From assembly GCF_002803075.1 (NCBI RefSeq), contig NZ_NNBK01000014.1:124001-188000 (forward strand): DNA of 64,000 bases. The letters run 5' to 3'. Below are positions 25,729 to 35,856 of this stretch, in pieces. Origin of the DNA: Streptomyces sp. CB01373. GTDB lineage: Bacteria; Actinomycetota; Actinomycetes; Streptomycetales; Streptomycetaceae. The translations under genes were made by a program, and so were the position numbers. The notes beneath the pieces were generated by a model that was not told where the DNA came from, did no database searches, and saw nothing but the letters and a program-made list of their open reading frames with translations. Numbering within the stretch: position 1 is the first letter of the stretch; each line of letters opens with the position of its first letter.

Positions 25729-27390
25729 ATGGAAACGGCGAAAGACATACTCCCGCTCAACCGGCCGACCACGGAGCCCCAGTGGTACGAAGCCAACGCG
25801 GCGCAGAAGGGGCTGTGGGTCCTGGACCGGGTGGAGCACCTGCGTCCCACGAGCCTGATCCCCACCGTCGTGCGGTTCTCAGGACCGGTGGACCACGACC
25901 TGCTCGTGGCCTCCGTACGACGGGTCCTGGGCCGGCATCCCGCGCTGCGCTCCCGCTTCCGGCTCGACGCCTGGAACAAGCGGATCGAGTACCGCACAGA
26001 CGCCCCGCCCGCCGAGACCGGCTTCCTCGACGCCGCCGCTGAGGGCTGGTCCGCACAGGAGCTGGACCGGCTCGTGGACCTCCTGTGCTACACGCCCTTC
26101 GACCTCGCCGACGAGGCGCCCGCCCGTGCCGAGGTGATCCGCGTCGACGCAGGGACCACGCTGCTGGTGTTCACCGTGCACCACATCGTCTGCGACGGCT
26201 GGTCGCGCACGCTGCTCATGGCGGAGATCGCCGAGGTGTACCGGGCGGGCTTCGCCGGTGCCGAACCCCGTCTGAGCACCCCCCCGCACCCCAGCGAAGT
26301 GGTCACCATGGCGGGACCCGAGGAGACGGAGGAACGGCTGCCCGCGGTCCTCGAACGGCTCATGGGTGTCCCCGTCGACGTGCGGATCCCCTTCCGCCGG
26401 CAGACCGACGACCCTTCGCTGTCCGGGGCGAGCGCCGCCCTCCGGCTCGACGCCGGCCTCACCGAGGACCTGCTGGCGGTGGCCGAGGCCGAGGGCTGCA
26501 CCCCGTTCATGGTCGCCACGGCCCTGTTCGCCGCCTCCCTGGCGCGCACGGGCGACCAGCGGGACTTCCTCTTCGCCTTCGGGTGGCCCGGCCGTGACGA
26601 TCCGGCCCACGCCGACGCCATCGGCATGTTCATGAACACCGCCATGATCCGGGTGCCCCTCGACGAGGCGACCACCTGGCGTGAGCTCCTTCGCACCACC
26701 CGCTTCGCCGCCATGGAGGCCTTCGTCGACGCCGACGTGCCGCTCGAGGCCGTCGCCGCCGGCCTGCGGCCCGAGCGGGAGGTCATCTGGCCGCCGCTGT
26801 CCCCGGTGCTGGTGAACATGGCGGAGATGCCCGCGGACCTGCACCTGGCCGAGGACGTGGTGGGCCGCATCCAGCCCCTGCCGTCCCTGCACATGAAGTA
26901 CGACCTGGGCCTGTTCGTCACCGTGACCGAGGAATCCGGCTCCCGGCAGCTGGAGCTGTCCGCCGACTTCATCGAGGCCCTCTACGACCGGGGCGACGTC
27001 GCCGCCCTCCTCGCAGACCTTCAGCGCTGTGCCATCCAACTCGTCGACTCTCCGGAGGAAACCGTGACCGACCAGTCCGCTGCCGTAGACCTGTCCACGC
27101 CCGAGGCCCGCGTCGAGCTCGTCCGCTCCCTGTGGCAGGAGGTCCTCAAGACCGACGACCAGGTGGGCGACGACGTCAGCTTCTTCGACGCCGGCGGCGA
27201 CTCGCTGCTGCTCATCATGCTCGTCGAGCGGCTCAGCCAGGCCTCCGGCCAGGCCCTGAGGACCATGGACCTCTTCCGCGCGGGAACCGTACGCGGCCAC
27301 GCCGAACTCCTCGCCGCTCCGGCCGGGCCCGGCGCGTCCGCCGCCGGGTCCGGTTCCCGCGACCGCATCCTCGGCGCCGCCCGCGGCTGA
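25729..27390 (+). CDS. NRPS condensation-carrier didomain (C-PCP)
   Basis: A 553-residue NRPS protein with a condensation domain (about 10-440) and a carrier domain (about 465-540). The catalytic motif is intact: HHIVCDG at residues 151-157. The carrier's phosphopantetheine Ser is in DAGGDSLLL (Ser492). There is no adenylation domain, so its carrier must be loaded in trans, probably by the stand-alone A-PCP (39001-41331) or the A domain of the next protein. The C-terminus is a short Gly/Ala-rich tail. ATG 25729 follows GGGGATCC. Confidence 0.9.
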   Translation: METAKDILPLNRPTTEPQWYEANAAQKGLWVLDRVEHLRPTSLIPTVVRFSGPVDHDLLVASVRRVLGRHPALRSRFRLDAWNKRIEYRTDAPPAETGFLDAAAEGWSAQELDRLVDLLCYTPFDLADEAPARAEVIRVDAGTTLLVFTVHHIVCDGWSRTLLMAEIAEVYRAGFAGAEPRLSTPPHPSEVVTMAGPEETEERLPAVLERLMGVPVDVRIPFRRQTDDPSLSGASAALRLDAGLTEDLLAVAEAEGCTPFMVATALFAASLARTGDQRDFLFAFGWPGRDDPAHADAIGMFMNTAMIRVPLDEATTWRELLRTTRFAAMEAFVDADVPLEAVAAGLRPEREVIWPPLSPVLVNMAEMPADLHLAEDVVGRIQPLPSLHMKYDLGLFVTVTEESGSRQLELSADFIEALYDRGDVAALLADLQRCAIQLVDSPEETVTDQSAAVDLSTPEARVELVRSLWQEVLKTDDQVGDDVSFFDAGGDSLLLIMLVERLSQASGQALRTMDLFRAGTVRGHAELLAAPAGPGASAAGSGSRDRILGAARG

Positions 27391-27455
27391 CCCAGGGCTT
27401 CCGTATCTCACGCCAACCGCGACCACTCCTCGTACCCGTGGGAAGAGACTGATCA

Positions 27456-30400
27456 ATGACGCTTGACGACCTTGCTGCCGCGGTCCTGGACACGGACGCG
27501 GACAGCGCGAGTTCTGGTGTGTACTCCTTCATCGAACTCGGCGGCGACTCGCTGCGCGCCATGCGGCTCGCCGCCCTGGCCCGGGAACAGCTGGGCGTGA
27601 GAATCCCGATGAAGGCCCTGCTCGGCGGCGAGCCGTTGGCCGCCGTCCTGGCCGGTGCCGAGGTGGAGGCCGCGCCGCGGGAGGCCGTAGCCGCCGCCGA
27701 CACGGCGGCTCACGAGAGCGGGCTGTCCCGCACCCAGCGGGGCATGTGGCTCATCGAGAGCATCACCGGCGGCTCCCCCTACAACCTGGTGTTCACCGCC
27801 TTCGTCGAGAAGGGGGACCTGGACGTCGAGGTCCTCAAGGAGGCCATCGCCCGCACGGTCGCCCGCAACGAGGGGCTGCGCACCGTCTTCACCGAGGACG
27901 AGGCCACGGGCGCCGTGGTACGCACGGCGCTGGACGAGCACACCGCGGAGTTCACCAGCATCGTCTGCGCCGGGGAGGCCGCCGGCTTCGAGGACGAGGT
28001 ACGCCGTACCTCCCAGGCACACACGCGGCGCCCCTTCGACCTCAAGGCCGAGCCGGCCGTGCGCTTCCTGTACTTCACCCACGCGTCGGGCCGCCAGGCC
28101 GTCGTCCTGACGGCGCATCACATGGTGCTCGACGGCTGGGCCGTGGGCCTGGTCTTCAGGGAACTGCTCGCCCACTACGAGGAACTGTCGGGCGGCACCC
28201 CCGCGGACTTCGGCCGGGGCGTCCCCCTCGGCACCCTCATCCGGCGTCAGGAGGAGCAGCGGGCGGTCGGCCTGTGGGACCGGCAGACCGGTATCTGGAC
28301 CCGGCACCTGGACTCCGTGCCAACCGTCCTGGAGCTGCCCGCCGACCGGCAGCGCCCCGCGGTGCAGGACGCGGCGGGCGACCGCCGGCCCCTCGACCTG
28401 GGCGGCCCGGCCAGCGCCGCCGTCACCGAGACGGCCCGCGCCCTGGGCATCACCCCGTTCGCCCTGCTGCTCGGCGCGTTCGCGCTGACGCTCGGCCGCA
28501 CCACGGGGGTGCGCAGTCTGCTGGTCGGCGTACCGCTGCTCGGCCGGGACACCTCCGAGCTCGAGGGTCTCGTCGGAGTGGCGGGCAACCTCGTTCCGGT
28601 GCGGATCGACATCGACGACTCGGCGTCGGTCGCCGGCTACCTGCGTTCCGTGCAGCACTCGCTGACGCTCAGCATCGACGCGGGACAGGTGCCGTTCGAG
28701 GAGCTGGTCGCCCGTCTCGGCGTCGAGCGCAGCGTGGGCTGCCACCCGCTGGTCCAGGTGTGCTTCGGCATGCACGACCAGCTGGTTCCCCAGCGTCTGA
28801 GCACCTCCGAGCTCGACGTCCGGATCGAGGAAGGGCACGGCGGCGGCGCCCAGTTCGACCTCACCCTGCTGGTGGGACAGGCCGAACCGACGCTCGCCGG
28901 CCATGTCGAGTACGCCACCGCCGTATGGACACAGACCGAGGCCGACGGGTTCATCGCCGACTTCCGCGCCGCCACCGAGGCGCTGGCGACCGCCCCGGAC
29001 GCGGCACTGGAGGACGTGCGCTGTCTGTCCGCCGAGCGCCGTGCGCAGCTGGCCGCGGTCAACGACGTACGCGAGGAGTTCCCGGCCACCTCCATGGACG
29101 AGCTGTTCCGCCAGGTGGCGCGGCGCTCGCCCGACGCGGTCGCGGTCCGCGAGGGAGACGTCGAACTGACCTACGCGGAGCTGACCCGGGCGGCCGACCG
29201 GCAGGCCCGGCAGCTGCGGCAGGCGGGTGTCCGCGACGGTGACACCGTCATCGTCGGGGTGGAGCGCTCCGTCGCCGAGGCCGTGGCCGTCCTCGGCGTG
29301 CTCTTCGCCGGCGCCGCCTATGTCGGGGTGGACCTCGGTCTGCCCCTCGCGCACACCGAACTGATCGTAGGCAAGGCCGCGCCGGCGGCCGTGATCGTCC
29401 CGGCGGACAAGGCGGACCACGCCGCACTGCAGGACGTGGCGGCCGTCGCGCCCTGGGAGGCGGCCTGGGCCGGCTCCGCCGACGCGGCGGACAGCACCGA
29501 GCGTCCCGCCGCCGACAACGGACGCCGGGCCTACGTCGCCTTCACCTCCGGCTCCACAGGGCAGCCCAAGGGCGTCAGCGTCCCCCACCGCGCCGTCATC
29601 AGACTGGTCCACCAGGCCGACTACGTGCGCACCGGCCCCGGCGAGCGGATGCTGCGGCTGTCGCCGCTGCCCTTCGACGCCTCCACGCTCGAACTGTGGG
29701 GCGCGCTCCTCACCGGCGCCACGCTCGAGATCTATCCCGCCGACTCGCTGCCCTCCCCGAGCGAGCTGGGCGCCTTCCTCGTCGAGCGGGAAGTGACCGT
29801 CGCCTGGCTGACGGCGGGCCTGTTCCGGCTGGTCGAGGAGTTCGCGCCGGACTCGTTCGGCGCGCTGAAGCAGCTGCTGACCGGCGGTGACGTCGTACCG
29901 CACGACCATGTCGCCAGTGCCCTGTCCCGCCACCCCCACCTGGTGGTCACCAACGGCTACGGGCCCACCGAGAACACTACGTTCACCACCACGCACACGG
30001 TCACCCGCCCCGAGGACGTGTCGGGACCGCTCCCCATAGGCACCCCGATGCCCGGCACCCACGTCCATGTCCTCGACGAGCGGGCCAGGCTCGTTCCGCC
30101 CGGCGCCGTGGGCGAGCTGTACACCGGCGGCGAGGGACTGGCCGACGGATACATCGGCGACGAGGCCGAGACCCGGCGGCGTTTCGGACGGTTCTCGCCC
30201 GACGTGCCGGAGCGGCTCTACCGCACTGGCGATGTCGTACGCCTCGACACCCGGGGCCGGCTCGCCTTCCTCGGCCGCGCCGACGACCAGGTCAAGCTGC
30301 GCGGCTACCGCATCGAACTGAGCGCCATCAGCGATGTGCTGACGGGACACCCGCAGGTCAAGGACTGCGTGGTGGTCGTCACCGGGGCCGACAGCGCCGA

Positions 30401-30899
30401 GAAGCGGCTCGTGGCGGCCGTGGTGCCGGATCCCGGTGCCACCCCGGGCACGGACGAGCTGCGCAGGTATCTGGCCGCCTCGCTCCCGGACTACATGGTG
30501 CCCACGCTGTGGGCGCTCGTCGACCGCATTCCCGTGACCGCGAACGGCAAGGTCGACCGCAAGGCGCTGGCCGCCGTGGCCACGGCCGCGGGGCGGGCTC
30601 CCGCCCCGGCGGCGCCCGCCGCGCAGCCGCCCGCCGACGACGTGGCGACGCGGATCGCCGAGCTGTTCACCACGGCCATCGAGCGCACGGGCAACCGCTC
30701 CGGGAAGACCGCCGGGCCGGTCGACGCCGACACCGACTTCTTCGCGATGGGCGGCACGTCGCTGGGCGCGGTCCAGCTGATCCGCCTGGTCAAGCAGGAG
30801 TTCGGTCTGACGCTGCGGCTGCGCGACTTCCTGCTCACCCCCACCGCTGCCCATGTGCGCCGCCTCGTGGAGGAACTCGGAAGGGCGGACGACCAGTGA
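27456..30899 (+). CDS. NRPS, PCP-C-A-PCP
   Basis: An 1147-residue NRPS that begins with a carrier (Ser32 in ELGGDSLRA), followed by a condensation domain (HHMVLDG, 221-227), an adenylation domain (about 545-1035; FTSGSTGQPKG, YGPTEN, LYRTGDVVR, KLRGYRIEL, core Lys in TANGKVDR) and a second carrier (Ser1102 in MGGTSLGAV). By alignment to GrsA the ten-residue code reads D-A-L-W-L-G-G-T-F-K, close to the Val code DAFWIGGTFK, so a branched aliphatic amino acid is predicted. The N-terminal carrier is unusual. No epimerase domain. The stop overlaps the PKS start. Confidence 0.93.
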   Translation: MTLDDLAAAVLDTDADSASSGVYSFIELGGDSLRAMRLAALAREQLGVRIPMKALLGGEPLAAVLAGAEVEAAPREAVAAADTAAHESGLSRTQRGMWLIESITGGSPYNLVFTAFVEKGDLDVEVLKEAIARTVARNEGLRTVFTEDEATGAVVRTALDEHTAEFTSIVCAGEAAGFEDEVRRTSQAHTRRPFDLKAEPAVRFLYFTHASGRQAVVLTAHHMVLDGWAVGLVFRELLAHYEELSGGTPADFGRGVPLGTLIRRQEEQRAVGLWDRQTGIWTRHLDSVPTVLELPADRQRPAVQDAAGDRRPLDLGGPASAAVTETARALGITPFALLLGAFALTLGRTTGVRSLLVGVPLLGRDTSELEGLVGVAGNLVPVRIDIDDSASVAGYLRSVQHSLTLSIDAGQVPFEELVARLGVERSVGCHPLVQVCFGMHDQLVPQRLSTSELDVRIEEGHGGGAQFDLTLLVGQAEPTLAGHVEYATAVWTQTEADGFIADFRAATEALATAPDAALEDVRCLSAERRAQLAAVNDVREEFPATSMDELFRQVARRSPDAVAVREGDVELTYAELTRAADRQARQLRQAGVRDGDTVIVGVERSVAEAVAVLGVLFAGAAYVGVDLGLPLAHTELIVGKAAPAAVIVPADKADHAALQDVAAVAPWEAAWAGSADAADSTERPAADNGRRAYVAFTSGSTGQPKGVSVPHRAVIRLVHQADYVRTGPGERMLRLSPLPFDASTLELWGALLTGATLEIYPADSLPSPSELGAFLVEREVTVAWLTAGLFRLVEEFAPDSFGALKQLLTGGDVVPHDHVASALSRHPHLVVTNGYGPTENTTFTTTHTVTRPEDVSGPLPIGTPMPGTHVHVLDERARLVPPGAVGELYTGGEGLADGYIGDEAETRRRFGRFSPDVPERLYRTGDVVRLDTRGRLAFLGRADDQVKLRGYRIELSAISDVLTGHPQVKDCVVVVTGADSAEKRLVAAVVPDPGATPGTDELRRYLAASLPDYMVPTLWALVDRIPVTANGKVDRKALAAVATAAGRAPAPAAPAAQPPADDVATRIAELFTTAIERTGNRSGKTAGPVDADTDFFAMGGTSLGAVQLIRLVKQEFGLTLRLRDFLLTPTAAHVRRLVEELGRADDQ

Positions 30900-33800
30900 G
30901 CGGGACGATGGCGGTGGCCCGGCCCACCGAAGCGATAGCCGTCGTCGGAATGGCGTGCCGCTACCCGGGCGCCGCCGACGTACGCGAGTTCTGGCAACTG
31001 CTGCGCGACGGGCGTGAAGGCATCACGCGGTTCGGCATCGACGCCCTGCTCGCCAAGGGCGCGGACCCCTCACTCGTGCGGCGCCCGGAGTTCGTACCGG
31101 CCAAGGGCGTGCTCGACGGCTCACGCAACTTCGACTGGACGTACTTCCGCTACAACCGGGCCGAGGCGGCGCACATCGACCCGCAGCAGCGGGTGTTCCT
31201 CGAATGCGCCGCGACCGCCCTCGACGACGCTGCTCTCGACGTCGGCCGGTTCGAGGGACGCGTCGGGGTGTACGCCGGGTCCGACCGGACCCTGCTCGAC
31301 AGCTCCGGCGAACTCAGCCCCCTGGTCCGCATGGTGAGCCACGAGAAGGACTTCGTGGCGACCCGCGTGGCGTACAAACTCGGACTGCGCGGACCCGCGA
31401 TCACCGTGCAGACGGCGTGCTCCACGTCGCTCACGGCGATCCACATGGCGCGCCAGGCGCTGCTGACCGGCGAGTGCGACGCGGCGCTGGCCGGCGGTGT
31501 CACCGTGTCGCCGCCCGGCGAGTGGGGCTATCTGCACGAGCAGGGCAGCATCCTCTCGCCCGACGGCCACTGCCGCCCCTTCGACGAGAAGGCCGCCGGC
31601 ACGGTGCCCAGCGAGGGCGTGGGGGTGGTCGTCCTCAAGCGTCTGGAGGACGCGCTGCGGGACGGCGACCGGATCGCCGCGGTGATCCGGGGTTCGGCCC
31701 TCAACAACGACGGCTCGGACAAGCTGGGTTTCACCGCGCCCTCCATTCCCGGCCAGAGCGAGGTGATCCGGCACGCCCAGCGGGTCGCCGAGGTCGAGCC
31801 GGGCGACATCGACCACATTGAGTGCCACGGCACGGCCACCCCCATGGGCGACCCGGTCGAAGTGGCAGCCCTGACCGATGTGTTCGGCACCGCACAGCAG
31901 GACCACCCGACCTGGCTGGGCTCCGTCAAGAGCAACATCGGCCACACCAGCGCGGCGGCCGGGGTGGCCGGGTTCATCAAGACGGTGCTGATGATCGAAC
32001 ACCGGGAACTGGTGCCGACACTGCACTACACCAAGCCGAACCCGCTGCTCGACCTGGACACGTCGCCCTTCGAGGTGTGCGTCGACAGCCGCCCGTGGCC
32101 CGCGGGCCGGACCCCCGTCGCCGCGGTCAGCGCCTTCGGCGTGGGCGGCACCAACGCCCATGTCGTCCTCGCCGCCGCGCCCCTGACCCCGGCACCCGCC
32201 GAGGGCTCGTCGGCCCGGACACTGCTGCTCTCCGCCGCCACGCCCGAAGCCCTCGGACGGTACGGCCATCAGCTCGCCGAGCGGCTCGAAGCCGAACCCG
32301 CGCCGGCGCTCGACGCGGTGGCGCGGACGCTGGCGGACCGCAGGCAGCATCCGCACCGGGCCTGTGTCGTCGCGCGCGACCACGCCGAGGCAGCCCGGCT
32401 ACTGCGCGGTGTGCGCGCACCGCAGCGGCGGTCGCTGTCACAGGTGGCGTTCCTCTTCCCCGGGCACGGAGTGCTGCGACATCCGACGGGTGCGGCCCCG
32501 TACCGGCTGCTGCCGGCGTTCCGTGAGCACTTCGACGAGATCGCCGGCTTCGCCAGGGCCCGCTTCGGGATCGACCTGTCCCCGGTGGTCTCCGGCACCC
32601 CCGTGGCGCCGGAGTGGTTCGAGGACTGGGCGCACCAGCAACTGGGGCTCTACACGCTCGGCTACGCACTCGCCCGGCAGCTGCAGGACTGGGGGGTGAA
32701 GCCGGCGGCGCTCTTCGGCAACAGCGTCGGCGAGTACGCCGCCGCCGCGCTCGCCGGAGTGTGGTCGCCGACCGACGCGGCCGTCCTGGTCCACGAGCGC
32801 GCCGAAGGACTGCGGGCCACGGCACCCGGCCGGATGCTCGCGGTCAACGCCCCCGTGGAGGAAGTGACCCGCAGGGTGCGGCTGGGCGACGAGGTGACCG
32901 TCTCCATGTTCAGCCGGGGCGGCGTGGTGCTCTCCGGACCCGCGCAGGCCATGACGGAGCTGATCGACGGCGACGCGTTGGCCGGACTGGACCTGAAGCC
33001 GCTCAACGTCGACCGGGCCGCTCACTGCGAACTGCAGGCCCCCGTGGCCGACCGTCTCGCGGAGCTGATCTCGGTCATGCCCACCCGGCTGCCCGAGCTG
33101 CGCATGGTCTCCAACGTCACCGGCGACTGGGCCGACCCCGACGCCGTGTCGGGCCCCGACTACTGGGGTGCGCATGTGCGCAGGCCCGTCCAGCTGGACG
33201 CCGGTATGGCGACGTTGCTCGGCTCCGACTGCGACACGTTCGTCGAACTCGGCCCGGGCAGCACGATGCTGGGCGCGCTGCGCCTCGCCCCCCAGTGGGA
33301 CCCGGCCCACGCCGCGGTGCCGCTGCTGGGCAGGGAGCAGGACGAGGAGCGCGGGCTGCTGCGCGGCCTCGGGGCGCTGTGGGAGCGCGGCCTGGACGTC
33401 GCCGGCCCCACCCTGGCCGCGGCCGGGGCGGCCCTCGACGGCGCGCCGGACACCGCCCGCCGGTGCTCGCTGCCGGGCCACCCCTTCGCCGAGCGGGACC
33501 CCGGGACCGAGGCACCGCGCCCGGACACCGCGCGTGCCGACAGCGCCAACCGGGGGTCCGCAGCCCGGCGCCGGGTCGAGGAGCTGTGGTGCCAGTCGCT
33601 GGGCGTGACGTCGGCCTCCGACCCGGACAACTTCTTCGACCTCGGCGGTGAATCGCTGGTGGTGCTGAACCTGATGACTCAGCTACGGGAGAAGGCTCAC
33701 GTCGTCGTCCCCGTCGCCGAGTTCATGCGTGAGCCGACCTTCGGTCACCTGCACCGGGTCGCGGAGGAGCAGCTGGGCGACGGGCCTTTCGGGGAGACCG

Positions 33801-34570
33801 TGCCCGAGGCCGCCGTCACCGAGGCGGCCACCCCGCCCGAGCCGCGCTTCACACGGCTGCGCGAGGGCTCGGGCAGGCCCGTGTTCCTGGTGGCGGACGC
33901 GGCCGACTCCACGCTGAGCTACCTCGCCCTGGCCGACGGCCTGGACACGACGCGCCCGGTGCTGGGGCTGGAGCCCAGGGACGTCGACGGAGCGCGGATC
34001 GAGGAGATCGCCGCGTTCCATGTACAGACGCTGACCGGGCTCCAGGCCGAGGGCCCATACACCATCGGTGGCTGGTCCTTCGGCGCCGTCGTGGGCCATG
34101 AGATGGCGAGCCAACTGGCCCGGCGCGGGGCACGCGTCGACCTGCTCGTCTGCCTGGACGCGTACATGCCCGGCCAGGCGGGCCGCCGCATCGGCGCCGA
34201 CCCCACGTTCGTGCTGGGGCACCTGCGGCTCATGGCCTGCGCCGCACTCGGAGTGGGTGAGGCGGGGGCGCAGGCCCGGCGCAACCCGGCGCTGCGCGGG
34301 CTGCTGCTGGACAAGTTCCGTACCTTGACGCGCTACCGGCCCCGCCCGGTCAGCTGCCCGACCGCGGTGTTCAAGGTGGGCGTCGGCGCCGGGGAGGCCC
34401 GGCAGTTGCGGCTCGGCCTTGAGGGACTGTACGGGCCCGACGTCACCGTGGTGCCGGTGGCCGGTGAGCACTGGTCGCTGCTGCGAGAGCCCCACGTGGG
34501 TGATCTCGCCGCGAAGCTCAGCGGCCTGCTGGCCGACAATTCGATCGAGGAGCGGCACGATGGCGAGTGA
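30896..34570 (+). CDS. Type I PKS termination module, KS-AT-ACP-TE
   Basis: A 1224-residue single-module PKS. KS: catalytic Cys175 in TACSTS, His in ECHGTATPMGDP and in KSNIGHTSAA. AT: nucleophile Ser610 in FGNSVGEYAA, where the usual GHSxG His is Asn; the specificity region reads VDRAAHCEL rather than HAFH or YASH, so the extender is not predictable. Carrier: Ser920 in LGGESLVVL. TE: Ser1061 in GGWSFGAV. No KR, DH or MT is present, so a beta-keto unit is left on the product, suited to decarboxylation, lactonisation or tetramate formation. GTG 30896 overlaps the NRPS stop by 4 bases. Confidence 0.93.
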   Translation: MSGTMAVARPTEAIAVVGMACRYPGAADVREFWQLLRDGREGITRFGIDALLAKGADPSLVRRPEFVPAKGVLDGSRNFDWTYFRYNRAEAAHIDPQQRVFLECAATALDDAALDVGRFEGRVGVYAGSDRTLLDSSGELSPLVRMVSHEKDFVATRVAYKLGLRGPAITVQTACSTSLTAIHMARQALLTGECDAALAGGVTVSPPGEWGYLHEQGSILSPDGHCRPFDEKAAGTVPSEGVGVVVLKRLEDALRDGDRIAAVIRGSALNNDGSDKLGFTAPSIPGQSEVIRHAQRVAEVEPGDIDHIECHGTATPMGDPVEVAALTDVFGTAQQDHPTWLGSVKSNIGHTSAAAGVAGFIKTVLMIEHRELVPTLHYTKPNPLLDLDTSPFEVCVDSRPWPAGRTPVAAVSAFGVGGTNAHVVLAAAPLTPAPAEGSSARTLLLSAATPEALGRYGHQLAERLEAEPAPALDAVARTLADRRQHPHRACVVARDHAEAARLLRGVRAPQRRSLSQVAFLFPGHGVLRHPTGAAPYRLLPAFREHFDEIAGFARARFGIDLSPVVSGTPVAPEWFEDWAHQQLGLYTLGYALARQLQDWGVKPAALFGNSVGEYAAAALAGVWSPTDAAVLVHERAEGLRATAPGRMLAVNAPVEEVTRRVRLGDEVTVSMFSRGGVVLSGPAQAMTELIDGDALAGLDLKPLNVDRAAHCELQAPVADRLAELISVMPTRLPELRMVSNVTGDWADPDAVSGPDYWGAHVRRPVQLDAGMATLLGSDCDTFVELGPGSTMLGALRLAPQWDPAHAAVPLLGREQDEERGLLRGLGALWERGLDVAGPTLAAAGAALDGAPDTARRCSLPGHPFAERDPGTEAPRPDTARADSANRGSAARRRVEELWCQSLGVTSASDPDNFFDLGGESLVVLNLMTQLREKAHVVVPVAEFMREPTFGHLHRVAEEQLGDGPFGETVPEAAVTEAATPPEPRFTRLREGSGRPVFLVADAADSTLSYLALADGLDTTRPVLGLEPRDVDGARIEEIAAFHVQTLTGLQAEGPYTIGGWSFGAVVGHEMASQLARRGARVDLLVCLDAYMPGQAGRRIGADPTFVLGHLRLMACAALGVGEAGAQARRNPALRGLLLDKFRTLTRYRPRPVSCPTAVFKVGVGAGEARQLRLGLEGLYGPDVTVVPVAGEHWSLLREPHVGDLAAKLSGLLADNSIEERHDGE

Positions 34571-35831
34571 CCAGCCGGCGGCCACCACGGCCGACCTGCC
34601 CGAGTCGGCGCCCGAGCCGTCCGCCGGGCCGACGCTGCTGCGCAACCGGCCCTTCCAGGCGCTGTGGAGCAGCGAGGCATTCGCCGGTGTCGGCGAGAAC
34701 GCCGCGGGTGTCGCCTATCCGATGCTCATCCTGACCACGACGGGTTCGGCGGTCTCCGCCGGGCTCGTCGGCTCGGCCCAGTTGCTCGCGCAGGGTCTGA
34801 TGTCCTTCTGGGGCGGCATTCTCGCCGACCGGATGGACCGCAAGCAGCTGCTGATCGGCTGCAGCATGCTGCGGGCGGCACTGCTCGGTGTGTTCACCCT
34901 GCTGGTCCTCGCGGACGCGGTGAACGTGGCCGTGACGCTCGGCATCGCCATCGTGTCGGCGGCGTGCTTCGGTCTGTCGATGCCCGCCGGCATGGCGATG
35001 ATCAAGCAGCTGGTGCGGCCCGACCAGCTCGCGCAGGCGACCGCGCAGAACCAGATCCGCTGGTTCGGAGCCATCACCGCAGGACCGTCCATCGGCGGGG
35101 CCCTGTACGGGGTGACGCGGGTGCTGCCGTTCATCGGCGCGAGCATCTCCTTCGCGGTCTCGTCCGTGCTGATGCTCTTCGTCCCCAGAACACCGCAGCC
35201 GCAGGCGGTGCCCGGTGCCAAAAAGGAACTCCTCGGCGGATTCCGCTACTTGGCGAAGCATCCGGTGCTCGGCCCGCTGATCGTCAGCGTCACGCTGTCC
35301 AACCTGGCGTTCAACACGACCGGGATCTCCCTGGCCGTCATCGCCACGGGGACCGAACGCGGAGCGTCCGAGTCGTTCATCGGGCTGACCCTCGCGATCG
35401 CCGGCATGGGCGGGCTGGCCGGGGCGCTGGTAGCTGAGTTCATCATCAGGCGGGCCCGTCCGTCGGCGGTGTTCATCGCGGGTTACTGGATCGGTCCGGT
35501 CGCCGCCGTGCTGCTTGCGACCGTGCCCGGGGTCATACCGCTCGGCATCGTCGTCGCCTGCGTCTACATCCGCGGACCGATCATCAACGCGCTGTTTCTC
35601 ACCTACACGGCCAAGGTCGTGCCCGACAGGCTCCAGGGCCGGGTCCTCGGAGCGATCATCTTCAGCTCCACGATCGTCTCGCCCCTCGGCGTCCTCGGCA
35701 TCGGTGTCGTCTTCGAGGCCGCGGGCCCGGCCTGGGTTTTCGCCACGATCGGCGCTGTCGCCACCTTGGGCGCCCTGCCCACCCTGACCAAGGGCATCCG
35801 AACCCTGGCCTCCGCCGGGGACCTGACGTGA
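34560..35831 (+). CDS. MFS exporter
   Basis: A 423-residue major facilitator with about 12 membrane segments. The motif A loop GGILADRMDRKQLL follows the second segment, and the early FQALWSSEAFAGVGENAAGV resembles the EntS/MFS_3 drug- and siderophore-exporter group. ATG 34560 overlaps the PKS end by 11 bases, so it is co-translated with the assembly line and probably exports the product or gives self-protection. Confidence 0.9.
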   Translation: MASDQPAATTADLPESAPEPSAGPTLLRNRPFQALWSSEAFAGVGENAAGVAYPMLILTTTGSAVSAGLVGSAQLLAQGLMSFWGGILADRMDRKQLLIGCSMLRAALLGVFTLLVLADAVNVAVTLGIAIVSAACFGLSMPAGMAMIKQLVRPDQLAQATAQNQIRWFGAITAGPSIGGALYGVTRVLPFIGASISFAVSSVLMLFVPRTPQPQAVPGAKKELLGGFRYLAKHPVLGPLIVSVTLSNLAFNTTGISLAVIATGTERGASESFIGLTLAIAGMGGLAGALVAEFIIRRARPSAVFIAGYWIGPVAAVLLATVPGVIPLGIVVACVYIRGPIINALFLTYTAKVVPDRLQGRVLGAIIFSSTIVSPLGVLGIGVVFEAAGPAWVFATIGAVATLGALPTLTKGIRTLASAGDLT

Positions 35832-35856
35832 TTCGAGCCAACACCAAGGAGTCGCC

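Noticed and set aside
27453-30854. 1133-residue minus-strand open frame
   Set aside because: Antisense shadow of the PCP-C-A-PCP NRPS; no motif of its own.
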